A stretch of 64,000 nucleotides of DNA from Sycon ciliatum (lineage: Eukaryota > Porifera > Calcarea > Leucosolenida > Sycettidae). A model generated the notes under the pieces. It had not been told where the DNA came from and searched no databases. It was given only the letters and a program-made list of their open reading frames with translations. This document shows, one piece after another, positions 22,261-31,287 of this stretch (position 1 is the first letter of the stretch; each line of letters begins with the position of its first letter). Location of the stretch: the NCBI RefSeq assembly GCF_964019385.1, contig NC_088643.1, forward strand, positions 13,881,300-13,945,299, given 5' to 3'. The translations under genes and the position numbers were made by a program.

Positions 22261-24233
22261 GGCACTGAGCTTCCAAGCTCTCTCGTTATTAAAGTGCAAA
22301 TGAGCACTCAGAAGTTGCCCGTGGAGAGCTCCTCCTTGAAGCTTTGCAAAAGAGAACAAGACGCATAAACGGTGGCCGCTCAATCATGCAATCGTCATGC
22401 GAGTCGCAACGTGTTACCAAGTTCGCTGGCCAGCTACGAAGACCGAATCGGCCCACTGCTAGTCTTACCTGCACTGCTCCTTCTGTCTGGAAGGACCTGT
22501 TCCCGGCTCACAATCCAGGTGCGAGTGGCAGTGCCGATGAGCGAACAGATGAGCATAAACCCAAAGTGTGGATCAAGCCATGGTCAGGGGATGATCTAAA
22601 ACCAGGAGCTCGACAACCCAGCACCTTACACTCCGTGAGTCAAAGCCAAGAAAGGCAAAATTAATGCCAGTACCGGAGGAGGCATCAGTACAACCCATGC
22701 AATATGAAAGAAATACATCTGCTGCGTGGCTCCTGAGTAGGTGATATGGCCTCCTCTGGTGTCGAAGTGAGTGGTTCTTGATACGCCAGGCCAAGCTCTT
22801 TGCCCGCAAAGCGGATAGAGGCGCTTTGGTCATCTGCTTTCTCAGTTGAATGGCCTTCCGGCGATGTTCCCACTGCCAGCTCTAGATCTTCATCTTCGGC
22901 CCGTACTTCTTGACGATCAGTGGCTGCTGTGCCTTCAGTGACGACTGCACCTTCAGTGACTACCCTTCCAGTGATTGTGCATTCAGAGACGGCACCTTCA
23001 GTGACTGTGTATTCAGACACTGCTTCCTTTACCTCTGTTGGCTTTTGAGTGACTGGACGATTCCGTAGTTTTTTGCCCAATATTCCCGCTGTGTAGATGC
23101 TTGCGGGATTCAAAGTGCTGCTGGAGCAAGGAACACTCACAGTCGGTAGAGCGGCTGGTGTTGACGTTGGGTTGCCGTCGTAATTTCTGTTGTCTTCATC
23201 TTCATCGATGACGGGGTCATCAACGATTTGATGGCCAACAAAGACACCAGCATCTTTATGACTGATGGAGACATCAGCATCTTTGCTGTTGACCGGTATA
23301 TCAGCATTTGAGGCGCCAACCAAGACCTCAGCATTTCCATTCAGCCGGGCGATATGGTCAACACTATCTTCGCTGTCATCGTCGTCGTCGAAGCCGTTCG
23401 GATCGATTGCTGGCGTGTATGTGCCAGCAATATTTACCAGTACTTGGTTTAGTGTATTGAGTGTCTAGCTCTTCTTCTGTGAGTACGATGTCGGGATCGA
23501 AGTGAGTTCGGTCATCCAGTTATTTCTGGTGTCCGACTGCGTGTGGCGAAGGTGACTTGGTCTCTCTCGTGCGCTCTTCGGCTTGGGCTCTCTTGGGCCT
23601 TGTGCTCTCTTGGGTTCTCGTGTGCCCTCTTCGACTTGGGCTCTCTTGGGCTCTCTTGTGCCCCCTTCGACTTGGGCTCTGTTGGGCTCTCTTGTGGCGA
23701 CTCATGGTTTGAGTGGTATCCAGTTGACTGCCCACGCTTTACGCGATTTGTTGCCCATGGCTTCTGAGGTCCGCTGGATTTGGATGTCCTGTCGAATTGG
23801 AGACAGTGATAAGACAGTCGATATAGCTCTTCTTCTGTGAGTACGATGTCGGGATCGAAGTGAGTTCGGTCATCCAGTTGTTTCTGGTGTCCAACTGCGT
23901 GTGGCGAAGGTGACTTGGTCTCTCTCGTGCGCTCTTCGGCTTGGGCTCTCTTGGGCCTTGTGCTCTCTTGGGTTCTCGTGTGCCCTCTTCGACTTGGGCT
24001 CTGTTGGCCTCTCTTGTGGCGACTCATGGTCGAGTGGTATCCAGTTGACTGCCCGCGCTTTACGCGATTTGTTGCCCATGGCTTCTGAGGTCCGCTGGAT
24101 TTGGATGTCCTGCCGAATTGGAGACAGTTATAAGACAGTCGATAAAGAAAATACTATTCAATAGCACACTGCAATGTAATACAGGTGGAATCCTGATAAT
24201 TCGAATATGGCTTAATTCGAACATACCTCTTAA
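22261..24233 (-). repeat. Repeat family R, copy E (sister of copy C)
   Basis: Carries the same inversion as copy C: plus-strand sense at 22344-22664, then minus-strand sense at 23323-22685. The start region MGNKSRKARAVN is duplicated here: a first version near 23760-23510 and a second at 24079-23870, an internal tandem duplication of about 300 bp. The left end of the same pogo-like insertion is present from 24183. The copy breaks at TTAA 24230-24233. Confidence 0.8.
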
Positions 24234-25285
24234 AGGGGCACTCCAGCAGTCCGGCTTCATTTTCGACGCCGAGTTTTCGATACCAAGACGAAGGTTGGTG
24301 AAAGAGAAGACCCCTCGAACAAGAACGAGTCTCCAGAAGCGATCGAGTCGAGCAGGAAGACGACTTTTGAATTTCGCCGAGCGAGCGCTGATGACGTAAT
24401 GAGGGATTAGCTTGCCAGTGGAAATGCATCTGCGCACATTATATTTCACACACTTTGTGGACAATTTTCAAACGAAGAGGAGGTTGTTTTCTATGTTCTC
24501 TCACCGTCGTGAGCGATCCCGTCTTCTATACCCTTGCAGGTACCCTGAAGGTCCTCCAGAGGAGAATTTATCTCCAGCAAAGCGTCGTTGATCCGCTAAA
24601 TTAGTCTCGAGACATATTCACCCAGTGCGGTGCTGATAAATGTAGAACTTGTGATGTTGAATCTGTGATAATTGTCGACGATGGAGAGAGAGGTTGATAG
24701 CCGTTGTCGCAGGGAAAGTGAAGCTGCTGGAAGTAACAACGGGGAGCTTAGCATCACTTGAGCATCCAGACTTCAAAGCAGCTTGACGGAATCGGGGAGT
24801 AGTGACTAATAATTTGTCTCGCCCTCAGTTTAGTGAATTTTATGACCAGAAAATTATTCGATCAGGATCATTTCTACAAGATGTGTATGTAGTACAGGTG
24901 ATTTCTGAACTTGACAATATGGAGACCGACCAGTAGACCTACCAACAACGTTTACCTTCAGGAAATTCACCCAAGGCTATTGCTATCCTCTTCAGTGGCT
25001 GTTGTTTTTTTTAAAGTAAAAATATGTTCACTTCTCTCAACATACTCCTGCATGGCAGCAAGAAGGTGCGCTATGGAATTCAACGCCACAATCTTCGCCC
25101 AGCTGTGGATGAAGCATGGTCAAGTCATGGCTGTACAATATACTTGAAACACATGAGAAATTGAAGTTCATTTGTGATGGGAAGCTTGACAGCCCCAGTG
25201 ACCGAGTCAAGCGTTCTACTTTTATTATTGGCTCAATACCCGAGTTTCAAATTTAAAACATCCCTATGCTTTTTTTGTCTTGGTC
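24234..25285. other. Possible TTAA-type element end followed by unannotated sequence
   Basis: At 24230 copy E's pogo-like sequence, which in copy C continues as TTAATTTAG, is replaced by TTAAAGGGGCACTCCAGCAG. A break exactly at TTAA followed by AGGGG resembles the foldback family at 26.9-38.9 kb, though the interior sequence differs. No matching right end is found. The remainder to 25285 holds no coding region I can support. Confidence 0.4.
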
Positions 25286-26112
25286 ATCAAGGCAAAAAAG
25301 CATAGCGTAGGGCCCTGAGCTTCCAAGCTCTCTCGTTTGGTATTTGTTTGTTTGTTTGTGTGTTTGTGTCACGCCTGGCGCTATCATCCAGTGGTTTCTG
25401 GTGTCCGACTGCTTGTGGCGAAGGTGCGTGGTCTCCCTTGTGCGCTCTTCAGCTTGGGCTCTCTTGGGCCTTGTGCCCTCTTCGAGTTGGGCTCTCTTGG
25501 GTTCTCGTGTGTCCTCTTCGACTTGGGCTCTCTTGGGTTCTCGTGTGCCCTCTTCGACTTGGGCTCTCTTGGGTTCTCGTGTGCCCTCTTCGACTTGGGC
25601 TCTTTTGGGTTCTCGTGTGCCCTCTTCGAGTTGGGCACTCTTGGGCTTTCTTGTGCCCACTTCGACTTGGGCTCTCTTGGGCTCTCTTGTGGCGACTCAC
25701 AGTCGAGTGGCATCCAGTTGACTGCCCGCCCTTTACGCGAATTTTTGCCCATGGCTTCTGAGGTCCGCTGGATTCGGATGTCCTGTCGAATTGGAGACAA
25801 TGATAGGACAGTCGATAAGGAAAATACTATTTAATAGCACACTGCAATGTAGTAGTCGCTGATGACTGTATTGGATTCCCTTTGGGTCCTGGACCATTCG
25901 CGGACGCAGCGCACGGCCAAAGCAGGTCAACGCCACAGCGACGAGCGATCAACTCGAACTCTTCAACTTGCTGCTACGGACGCAGGCCTGACCGAATAAT
26001 GATATTAAAAACTCCTCACCGCGGTGGGCTTGACGGGTGAGTGGCAACCCAGGTCCTGCGCACGCCTTGGTGGAACTGAGGGAGCCCAGTCGCCAGCGGT
26101 GCTGACGTGGAA
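25286..26112 (-). repeat. Repeat family R, copy F with expanded 36-bp minisatellite
   Basis: A GTTT-rich tract (about 25335-25370) and an X-type segment lead into the R start region (minus-strand MGKNSRKGRAVN at about 25751). The PSRRGHTRTQE-type array (25440-25690) is longer than in other copies. Most of the coding region downstream is absent. The copy ends at GCTGACGTGGAAC joined to repeat X, as in copy D. Confidence 0.75.
25440..25690. repeat. 36-bp minisatellite, open in all six frames
   Basis: About six to seven units of 36 bp with the core CTTCGACTTGGGCTCTCTTG. Unit length is a multiple of three and contains no stop on either strand, so all six frames stay open from about 25449 to 25660. 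Shorter arrays occur at about 18150-18280, 21350-21500, 23570-23700 and 23930-24020. Confidence 0.85.
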
Positions 26113-26500
26113 CTGGGCATTCTCCATCTGCATTCAATAATTATTTCAAAATGAAACTCCATCAAACCCACCCACCCCCAAACGAAAACATTTCGTTTTG
26201 AAAATATGATTGCTATCCTTGGACGGCCCCTAACGCATGTACGAAGTCATTATTACACCCGCACCATAGGCATAGATGAAGGCGACAGCTGAGCGCCAGA
26301 CATCAATACGGTGTTGTACAGTATAAGGATGTCGTATAGCATGTCGGACAACAGCACGATGAAATTGTGGCATAAATGATGAGCTAGGCAAAACGGCATA
26401 GCGTAGGGCCCTGAGCTTCCAAGCTCTCTCGTTTGGTATTTTGTGTGTTTGTGTCACGCCTGGCGCTATCCCGTATCTGTCCCGTACTGTACCGTACCAT
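26113..26500. repeat. Repeat X, copy 3, with CGCCTGGCGCTATCCCGTAT segment
   Basis: Follows R copy F with the same junction as 21918/21919. It continues past the CTGAGCTTCCAAGCTCTCTC segment into TGTCACGCCTGGCGCTATCC and CCGTATCTGTCCCGTAC, which recur in reverse orientation at 44.7-44.9 and 45.7-45.9 kb. Confidence 0.65.
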
Positions 26501-26941
26501 CAAACACAGCTGGCCATATACAGCTGGCCGCAATATTCAAATACGGCTTTCAAACGCAAGATCATAACGTGAAGCAACTTGGAAGAATGGGTATGAATGC
26601 GAAGTGTATGGGGGAATGCATGCAGGGCGATAGTGCGGGTTCGAATCCCAGGATATGCCTGAAAAAAATAGGAGAATTGAAAAATTTATAACATCCCTAT
26701 GCTTTTTTGCCGTCATCAAGGCGGTAGACGGTGTCGTATTACCCTCGATCGTACCTGTCCCGTACCTATCCCGTACCGTACCATCAAAGACGCCTGGCCA
26801 CAATGCATATTCAAATAGGGCTTTCAAATGCAAGATCATAACGTGAAGCAACTTGGAAGAATTAGTATGTATGCGAAGTGTATCGGGGATGCATGCACGG
26901 CGCGCGATAGTGCCGGTTCGAATCCCAGGCCAGGTTATGTC
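26501..26941 (+). repeat. Two tandem SINE-like units with a tRNA B-box
   Basis: Units at about 26497-26700 and 26790-26941 share CATCAAA(C/G)AC, CTGGCC, AAATGCAAGATCATAACGTG and GAAGCAACTTGGAAGAAT, and each has GGTTCGAATCC, an exact match to the internal tRNA B-box consensus (about 26639 and 26917). I do not see a good A-box, so tRNA derivation is suggested rather than shown. The foldback element FB1 sits in the second unit. Confidence 0.5.
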
Positions 26942-27156
26942 TTAAAGGGGAAGTTAAGGCAAAAATTAAAATTTCACCAGTTGTAGTCTTCGGGGTGCTG
27001 AGTCGAATGGTGTTGGTCCGAGGAAGCTGAGACGCTCCCTTCCTACTTGAATCCCAATCGAACTCGCGCACTTCCACCGAAACTGGGTGACTGCGCCCTA
27101 CGAGATGGGGATTTATTATTATTATTATTATTATTTAAAAATTCGACGAGGAGACA

Positions 27157-30100
27157 ATAATTTTAATATGGCAATAAGTAGGACGAGCTGAAGCGACATG
27201 TGGACTACTTTATTAACAATGTAAGCGATGGAGACGATGCAAGAAACAACCTAAAGGGTAAGGAAAAATACATGTAAGAAGAAAAAGGGGCAATGGAAAA
27301 AAAAAGATGATTCGAACAAGTTTTCGTACAACACTCTTCAGGAATCACCGTTGTACTAAAGAACAAAATCAGACCGGTGTCCGAGTCACAACAGTCCATT
27401 TGCGCCGCAAAGATCCGGGCAGAGGCCGAGGAACACGCTGATGCATTACCGGATAGAAGAACGTTTTCATTGAAACGCGAACATCTCAAAGCCCTGCATG
27501 AGCTACGTAATAACAAAGACATTATTGTCACGCGCCCTGATAAGGGTCGTGCAACTGTTTTAATGAATAAAACTGACTACATCGAGAAGATGTCCGTTAT
27601 CCTAAATGACACATCAAAGTTCCGTACACTTGGTCCGGTCAAGACCTGTGATCGAACTGAAAAAGTAGAAAAGGATCTTGTAACTTACCTTAAGAAGCTA
27701 AAGAATGAAGAACAAATATCAAAACATGAATTCGATCGCATCAAACCGACTGGTACCCTTCGTCCTAGACTCTATGGCCTTCCTAAAATTCATAAACCTA
27801 CATGCCCTGTTAGACCAATAGTATCCATGACCGCCTCCCCTCAATACTCTATCTCGAAATGGCTGTGCATCTACCTACAGCCTGTTCAAGATTACTATTG
27901 CAAACGCACTGTGAAGGATAGCTTCGACTTTGTTGCGAGGCTTCGTGATAGTCCGGTCCCTCTCAATGCACACATGTGTTCCTTCGATGTTGTAAGTCTT
28001 TTTACGAATGTTCCTATTGATGAGACTGTTGACATCTGTATGGATGTATTGTACCGTAACGATGATGTTGATACTCCATGGGTATCGGAAGCGGCGTTTC
28101 GTCATTTGATGCTGTCAGTTACAACTGGTGTCGAATTTTCGTTCAACGATGTGATGTACAAGCAAGTAGATGGTGTGGCGATGGGATCTCCTCTTGGTCC
28201 CGTCCTCGCCAATATATTCCTTGGTTATTGTGAGTGCAAGATTGATGAGTCGCTTTGGCCCGCGTTCTACGTGCGTTTTGTTGACGATTCGTTCACGCAT
28301 TTTGACAGTGTTGAGAGCAGTGAATTGTTTCTCGATGTGCTCAACAGCCTACATCCTTCCCTCCGCTTTACTTGTGAGCACGAGCAGTCTAATAAGTTGT
28401 CATTTCTAGACGTGCTTGTAGAGAAGACTGGCTGTGAAATGTTGACTTCTGTGTATCGTAAGCCTACGTTCACCGGTCAGTACATTGCCTTCGATTCATA
28501 TTGTTCGTCTCAATACAAGGTCAACTTAGTTCGTAACCTCGTGGACCGTGCGAAACGTATTTGTTCGCCCAGTAAGCTGCAGGCCGAGCTCGATTTCCTT
28601 CGATCTGTTTTCTTGAAGAATGGCTATCCGGAATTCTTGCTGCGTAAGTTTCTGTCCATGGAGCAGAAACCGAAATCGGTGCTGATTGGTCCACCTCGCT
28701 GTCCCGTCTATCTATGTTTGCCATGGAAGGGGCAGGAATCGATCAAAGTGTGTCACGCAGTCAAGTCTATCGTCCGTCGTACTTATTATGCAGTACATTT
28801 TGTACCAGTCTTCACAACAATGCGTGCGTTCACGGTGCGGAAGGACGTCCTACCAACCCTCCACCTCAGTCATGTTATCTACAACTTCGAATGCCGACAT
28901 TGTGCTAGTCGGTATGTTGGTAGGACTGTTCAGCACCTGAACGCACGTATCAAACAACACACTCCACTTCACATCCTTCCACCCAGTGCGCAATCTGAGA
29001 GGCCCAAACGCGGGAGGCCTAGGAAAAACCCATCACCTAGACGGCAGGATAGTTCCCTGCCGCTGTCTGCCGCTCCCCCTCTGACATCTGTGTTGGACGG
29101 GCTGGAGCTTGGCAGCTCTTTGGAGGTGCGTGCGGAACCGCCACTGGTGCAGCCCTCGGGTGTGCCTAAGTCTGTGCCTCTGGGTGCTTTGCATGGGGCT
29201 GTGCCTCGAGTGGTGACAGCACCTCTGCCTCCCCCTGACCCTCCTCCTTCGAGGTCTGTGTTGGTGGGGAGCACCCGCGGCGGTCGATTTGTCCCACCGG
29301 AACCAGAGCTGGATCCAACAGAAAGACCAACAACCATGGCTGCAACAACAACACCAGCTGCACATCCAACAACAACACCAGGTTCACATCCAACAACAAC
29401 AACAACTAATCCACAAAACAAAGCAGCAAATGACAGACCACGGAGATCTACAGCAGATTACAACCGGACCTATGAATTCACGGTAAAAATACAAAGGAAA
29501 CAATCGGAAAGGACGACGACTGACGTGAAGGCAACGGCATTCAGGGTTGGCGTGGGTGGTGAAGGTGAGACGCAGGACGATGCAAGTGAGGAGGAGAGTC
29601 AAACCGCGGTGGATGATGGAGCAGGTTCTGATTCGGACAGTGAGGGAGAAGGTGAGCTGAGTGAGGGTGAGAGTGAGTGTGAGGGTGTGCGCGTGAGTCG
29701 AGATTGTGTGCGTCCGTCTCGTAATAACAAGTCTTCAGTATACAATCATTTGGTTTCTAGTACTGACTGTTGTCGTACTTATTCTGATTCCTGTTTTTCT
29801 GTTTTGTGCCGTGCTCGTCATGGTTATCTTTTGCAGTTACAAGTTTTGGAAGCTGTTTGTCAGCGCATTCATAAGCCGAATTTGTGTGTCCAGAAAGATA
29901 GTGTTATTACCCTAAAATTGTTCAAATAATGTTTTGTTGTGTAGTGTGGCAACGTTGTTGCCACTTGTGCCTAAATGTGTTTTGTCACCTTCTTGTTTAT
30001 TATTGTTATTATTATCATTCGTTCTCACTTTTTTGTTTTTGTTGCTGATACACACTTGTCACGCTTAGTTCTTACTTGTATACCCTTGTTTTCTGCACAC

Positions 30101-30402
30101 TTTTGTGAGAAATCGCACCTCGATATTCTAGTGCTGTCATTGTATCGTGTCACCCTACCTTGATTGCTATATTATTTCCTTTGTTCTCATTTTGTTCTTT
30201 AGTACAACGGTGATTCCTGAAGAGTGTTGTACGAAAACTTGTTCGAATCATCTTTTTTTTTTCCATTGCCCCTTTTTCTTCTTACATGTATTTTTCCTTA
30301 CCCTTTAGGTTGTTTCTTGCATCGTCTCCATCGCTTACATTGTTAATAAAGTAGTCCACATGTCGCTTCAGCTCGTCCTACTTATTGCCATATTAAAATT
30401 AT
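27157..30402 (+). mobile_element. PLE2: Penelope-like element with 210-bp terminal inverted repeats
   Basis: 27157-27369 is an almost perfect inverted copy of 30189-30402 (for example CGAACAAGTTTTCGTACAAC inside both). A plus-strand protein lies between. The frame emerges directly from the left repeat with no ATG, so the left repeat looks like an inverted copy of the 3' end capping a 5' truncation, the same architecture as PLE1. Confidence 0.85.
27377..29929 (+). CDS. Penelope-like reverse transcriptase with split GIY-YIG endonuclease
   Basis: 850 residues with no internal stop; the frame is open from 27311 but the first ATG is only at 27566, so the true N-terminus is missing. RT motifs in order: ITRPDKGRATVLM-like segment (about residues 50-60), GLPKIHKP and RPIVS, SFDVVSLFTNVP, GVAMGSPLGPVLANIF, and catalytic RFVDD. 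The GIY-YIG domain begins near HVIYNFECRHCASRYVGRT (about 28873-28923) with NARIKQH. It is then interrupted by about 240 residues of disordered sequence (about 28985-29730): an AT-hook core KRGRPRKN, Pro-rich and Thr-rich stretches, then an acidic Ser/Glu run. The domain resumes at SSVYNHLVSS with FSVLCRAR, the catalytic-type Glu in LEAV (about 29848) and KPNLC. The enzyme copies element RNA at a nicked target. Its open frame suggests recent origin. Confidence 0.88.
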   Translation: MSESQQSICAAKIRAEAEEHADALPDRRTFSLKREHLKALHELRNNKDIIVTRPDKGRATVLMNKTDYIEKMSVILNDTSKFRTLGPVKTCDRTEKVEKDLVTYLKKLKNEEQISKHEFDRIKPTGTLRPRLYGLPKIHKPTCPVRPIVSMTASPQYSISKWLCIYLQPVQDYYCKRTVKDSFDFVARLRDSPVPLNAHMCSFDVVSLFTNVPIDETVDICMDVLYRNDDVDTPWVSEAAFRHLMLSVTTGVEFSFNDVMYKQVDGVAMGSPLGPVLANIFLGYCECKIDESLWPAFYVRFVDDSFTHFDSVESSELFLDVLNSLHPSLRFTCEHEQSNKLSFLDVLVEKTGCEMLTSVYRKPTFTGQYIAFDSYCSSQYKVNLVRNLVDRAKRICSPSKLQAELDFLRSVFLKNGYPEFLLRKFLSMEQKPKSVLIGPPRCPVYLCLPWKGQESIKVCHAVKSIVRRTYYAVHFVPVFTTMRAFTVRKDVLPTLHLSHVIYNFECRHCASRYVGRTVQHLNARIKQHTPLHILPPSAQSERPKRGRPRKNPSPRRQDSSLPLSAAPPLTSVLDGLELGSSLEVRAEPPLVQPSGVPKSVPLGALHGAVPRVVTAPLPPPDPPPSRSVLVGSTRGGRFVPPEPELDPTERPTTMAATTTPAAHPTTTPGSHPTTTTTNPQNKAANDRPRRSTADYNRTYEFTVKIQRKQSERTTTDVKATAFRVGVGGEGETQDDASEEESQTAVDDGAGSDSDSEGEGELSEGESECEGVRVSRDCVRPSRNNKSSVYNHLVSSTDCCRTYSDSCFSVLCRARHGYLLQLQVLEAVCQRIHKPNLCVQKDSVITLKLFK

Positions 30403-31287
30403 TATTATTAAATTTTGAATAGGGCAGTCCCACAGGCCTAGGGCCTTTTTACAGGGTACCCTATGAATTGTTGAATAGCTGAACGGAAGTTTCTGAGCAA
30501 GGAGATTGTGCGAATATCAGCAGGAAGCGCGTTCCAACGATCGGAACCAAGAAAGCTAAGCGAGTATAAACTGATTTGTATGCAAAATGTCACTAAAAGC
30601 GCCATTTCGTTCTTATAAAAGCACGGATGACCGCGATTGGCCCATATGTTGTAGTCTTTTGGACGCTGAGTCGACTGGTTTTGGTCCGAAAAGGCTGCGA
30701 TGCAGCGTTCCGCCTTTATTCCCAATCGAACATGGTTGAACAAGTGGTCACGTGCTCCTGCGTACACCAGTCACCTGGTACCAGGTGACTGGTGTACGCA
30801 GGAGCACGTGACCGCTTGTGGTCACCGTGCCTGCTGGGTACAACTTACTCCAGTACTAGCCTGTTTGACCTTTTTTGGGTGCACTCCTGTCACTCGAGTT
30901 GAACTCGAGTTGAACCTTGGTGTGAAAGTTGTCACCTGCTGGCGTGGTGACCAGGTGATTTGGGCACCCAGGAGCACGTGACCACTTGTTCAACCATGTT
31001 CGATTGGGAATAAAGGAGGAACGCTGCATCGCAGCCTTTTCGGACGAAAACCAGTCGACTCAGCGTCCAAAAGACTACAACATATGGGCCAATCGCGGTC
31101 ATCCGTGCTTTTATAAGAACGAAATGGCGCTTTTAGTGACATTTTGCATACAAATCCCCATCTCGTAGGGCGCAGTCACCCAGTTTCGGTGGAAGTGCGC
31201 GAGTTCGATTGGGATTCAAGTAGGAAGGGAGCGTCTCAGCTTCCTCGGACCTAGACCATTCGACTCAGCACCCCGAAGACTACAACT

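Larger units (their letters stand above)
27115..30572 (-). pseudogene. NLTR3: non-LTR 3' fragment inside FB1, itself split by PLE2
   Basis: On the minus strand the frame 30572-30438 encodes a typical RT C-terminus (SDRWNALPADIRTISLLRNF, then a stop). The 3' untranslated end is separated by PLE2 and ends in an ATT-type tail at 27114-27136. GATTT flanks it at 27110-27114 and 30573-30577, a possible 5-bp duplication. Part of the boundary with PLE2 (27137-27156) is unclear. Confidence 0.6.

Noticed and set aside
25337-25834. Three long plus-strand frames with Leu/Ser/Trp-rich repeats
   Set aside because: They are the other frames of the 36-bp minisatellite and are open because the unit lacks stops.
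26610-26660. tRNA gene because of GGTTCGAATCC
   Set aside because: No cloverleaf arms or A-box could be made out; treated as a SINE-like repeat.
28969-29421. Minus-strand frame of 150 residues opposite PLE2
   Set aside because: Antisense shadow of the low-complexity insert in the PLE2 protein.
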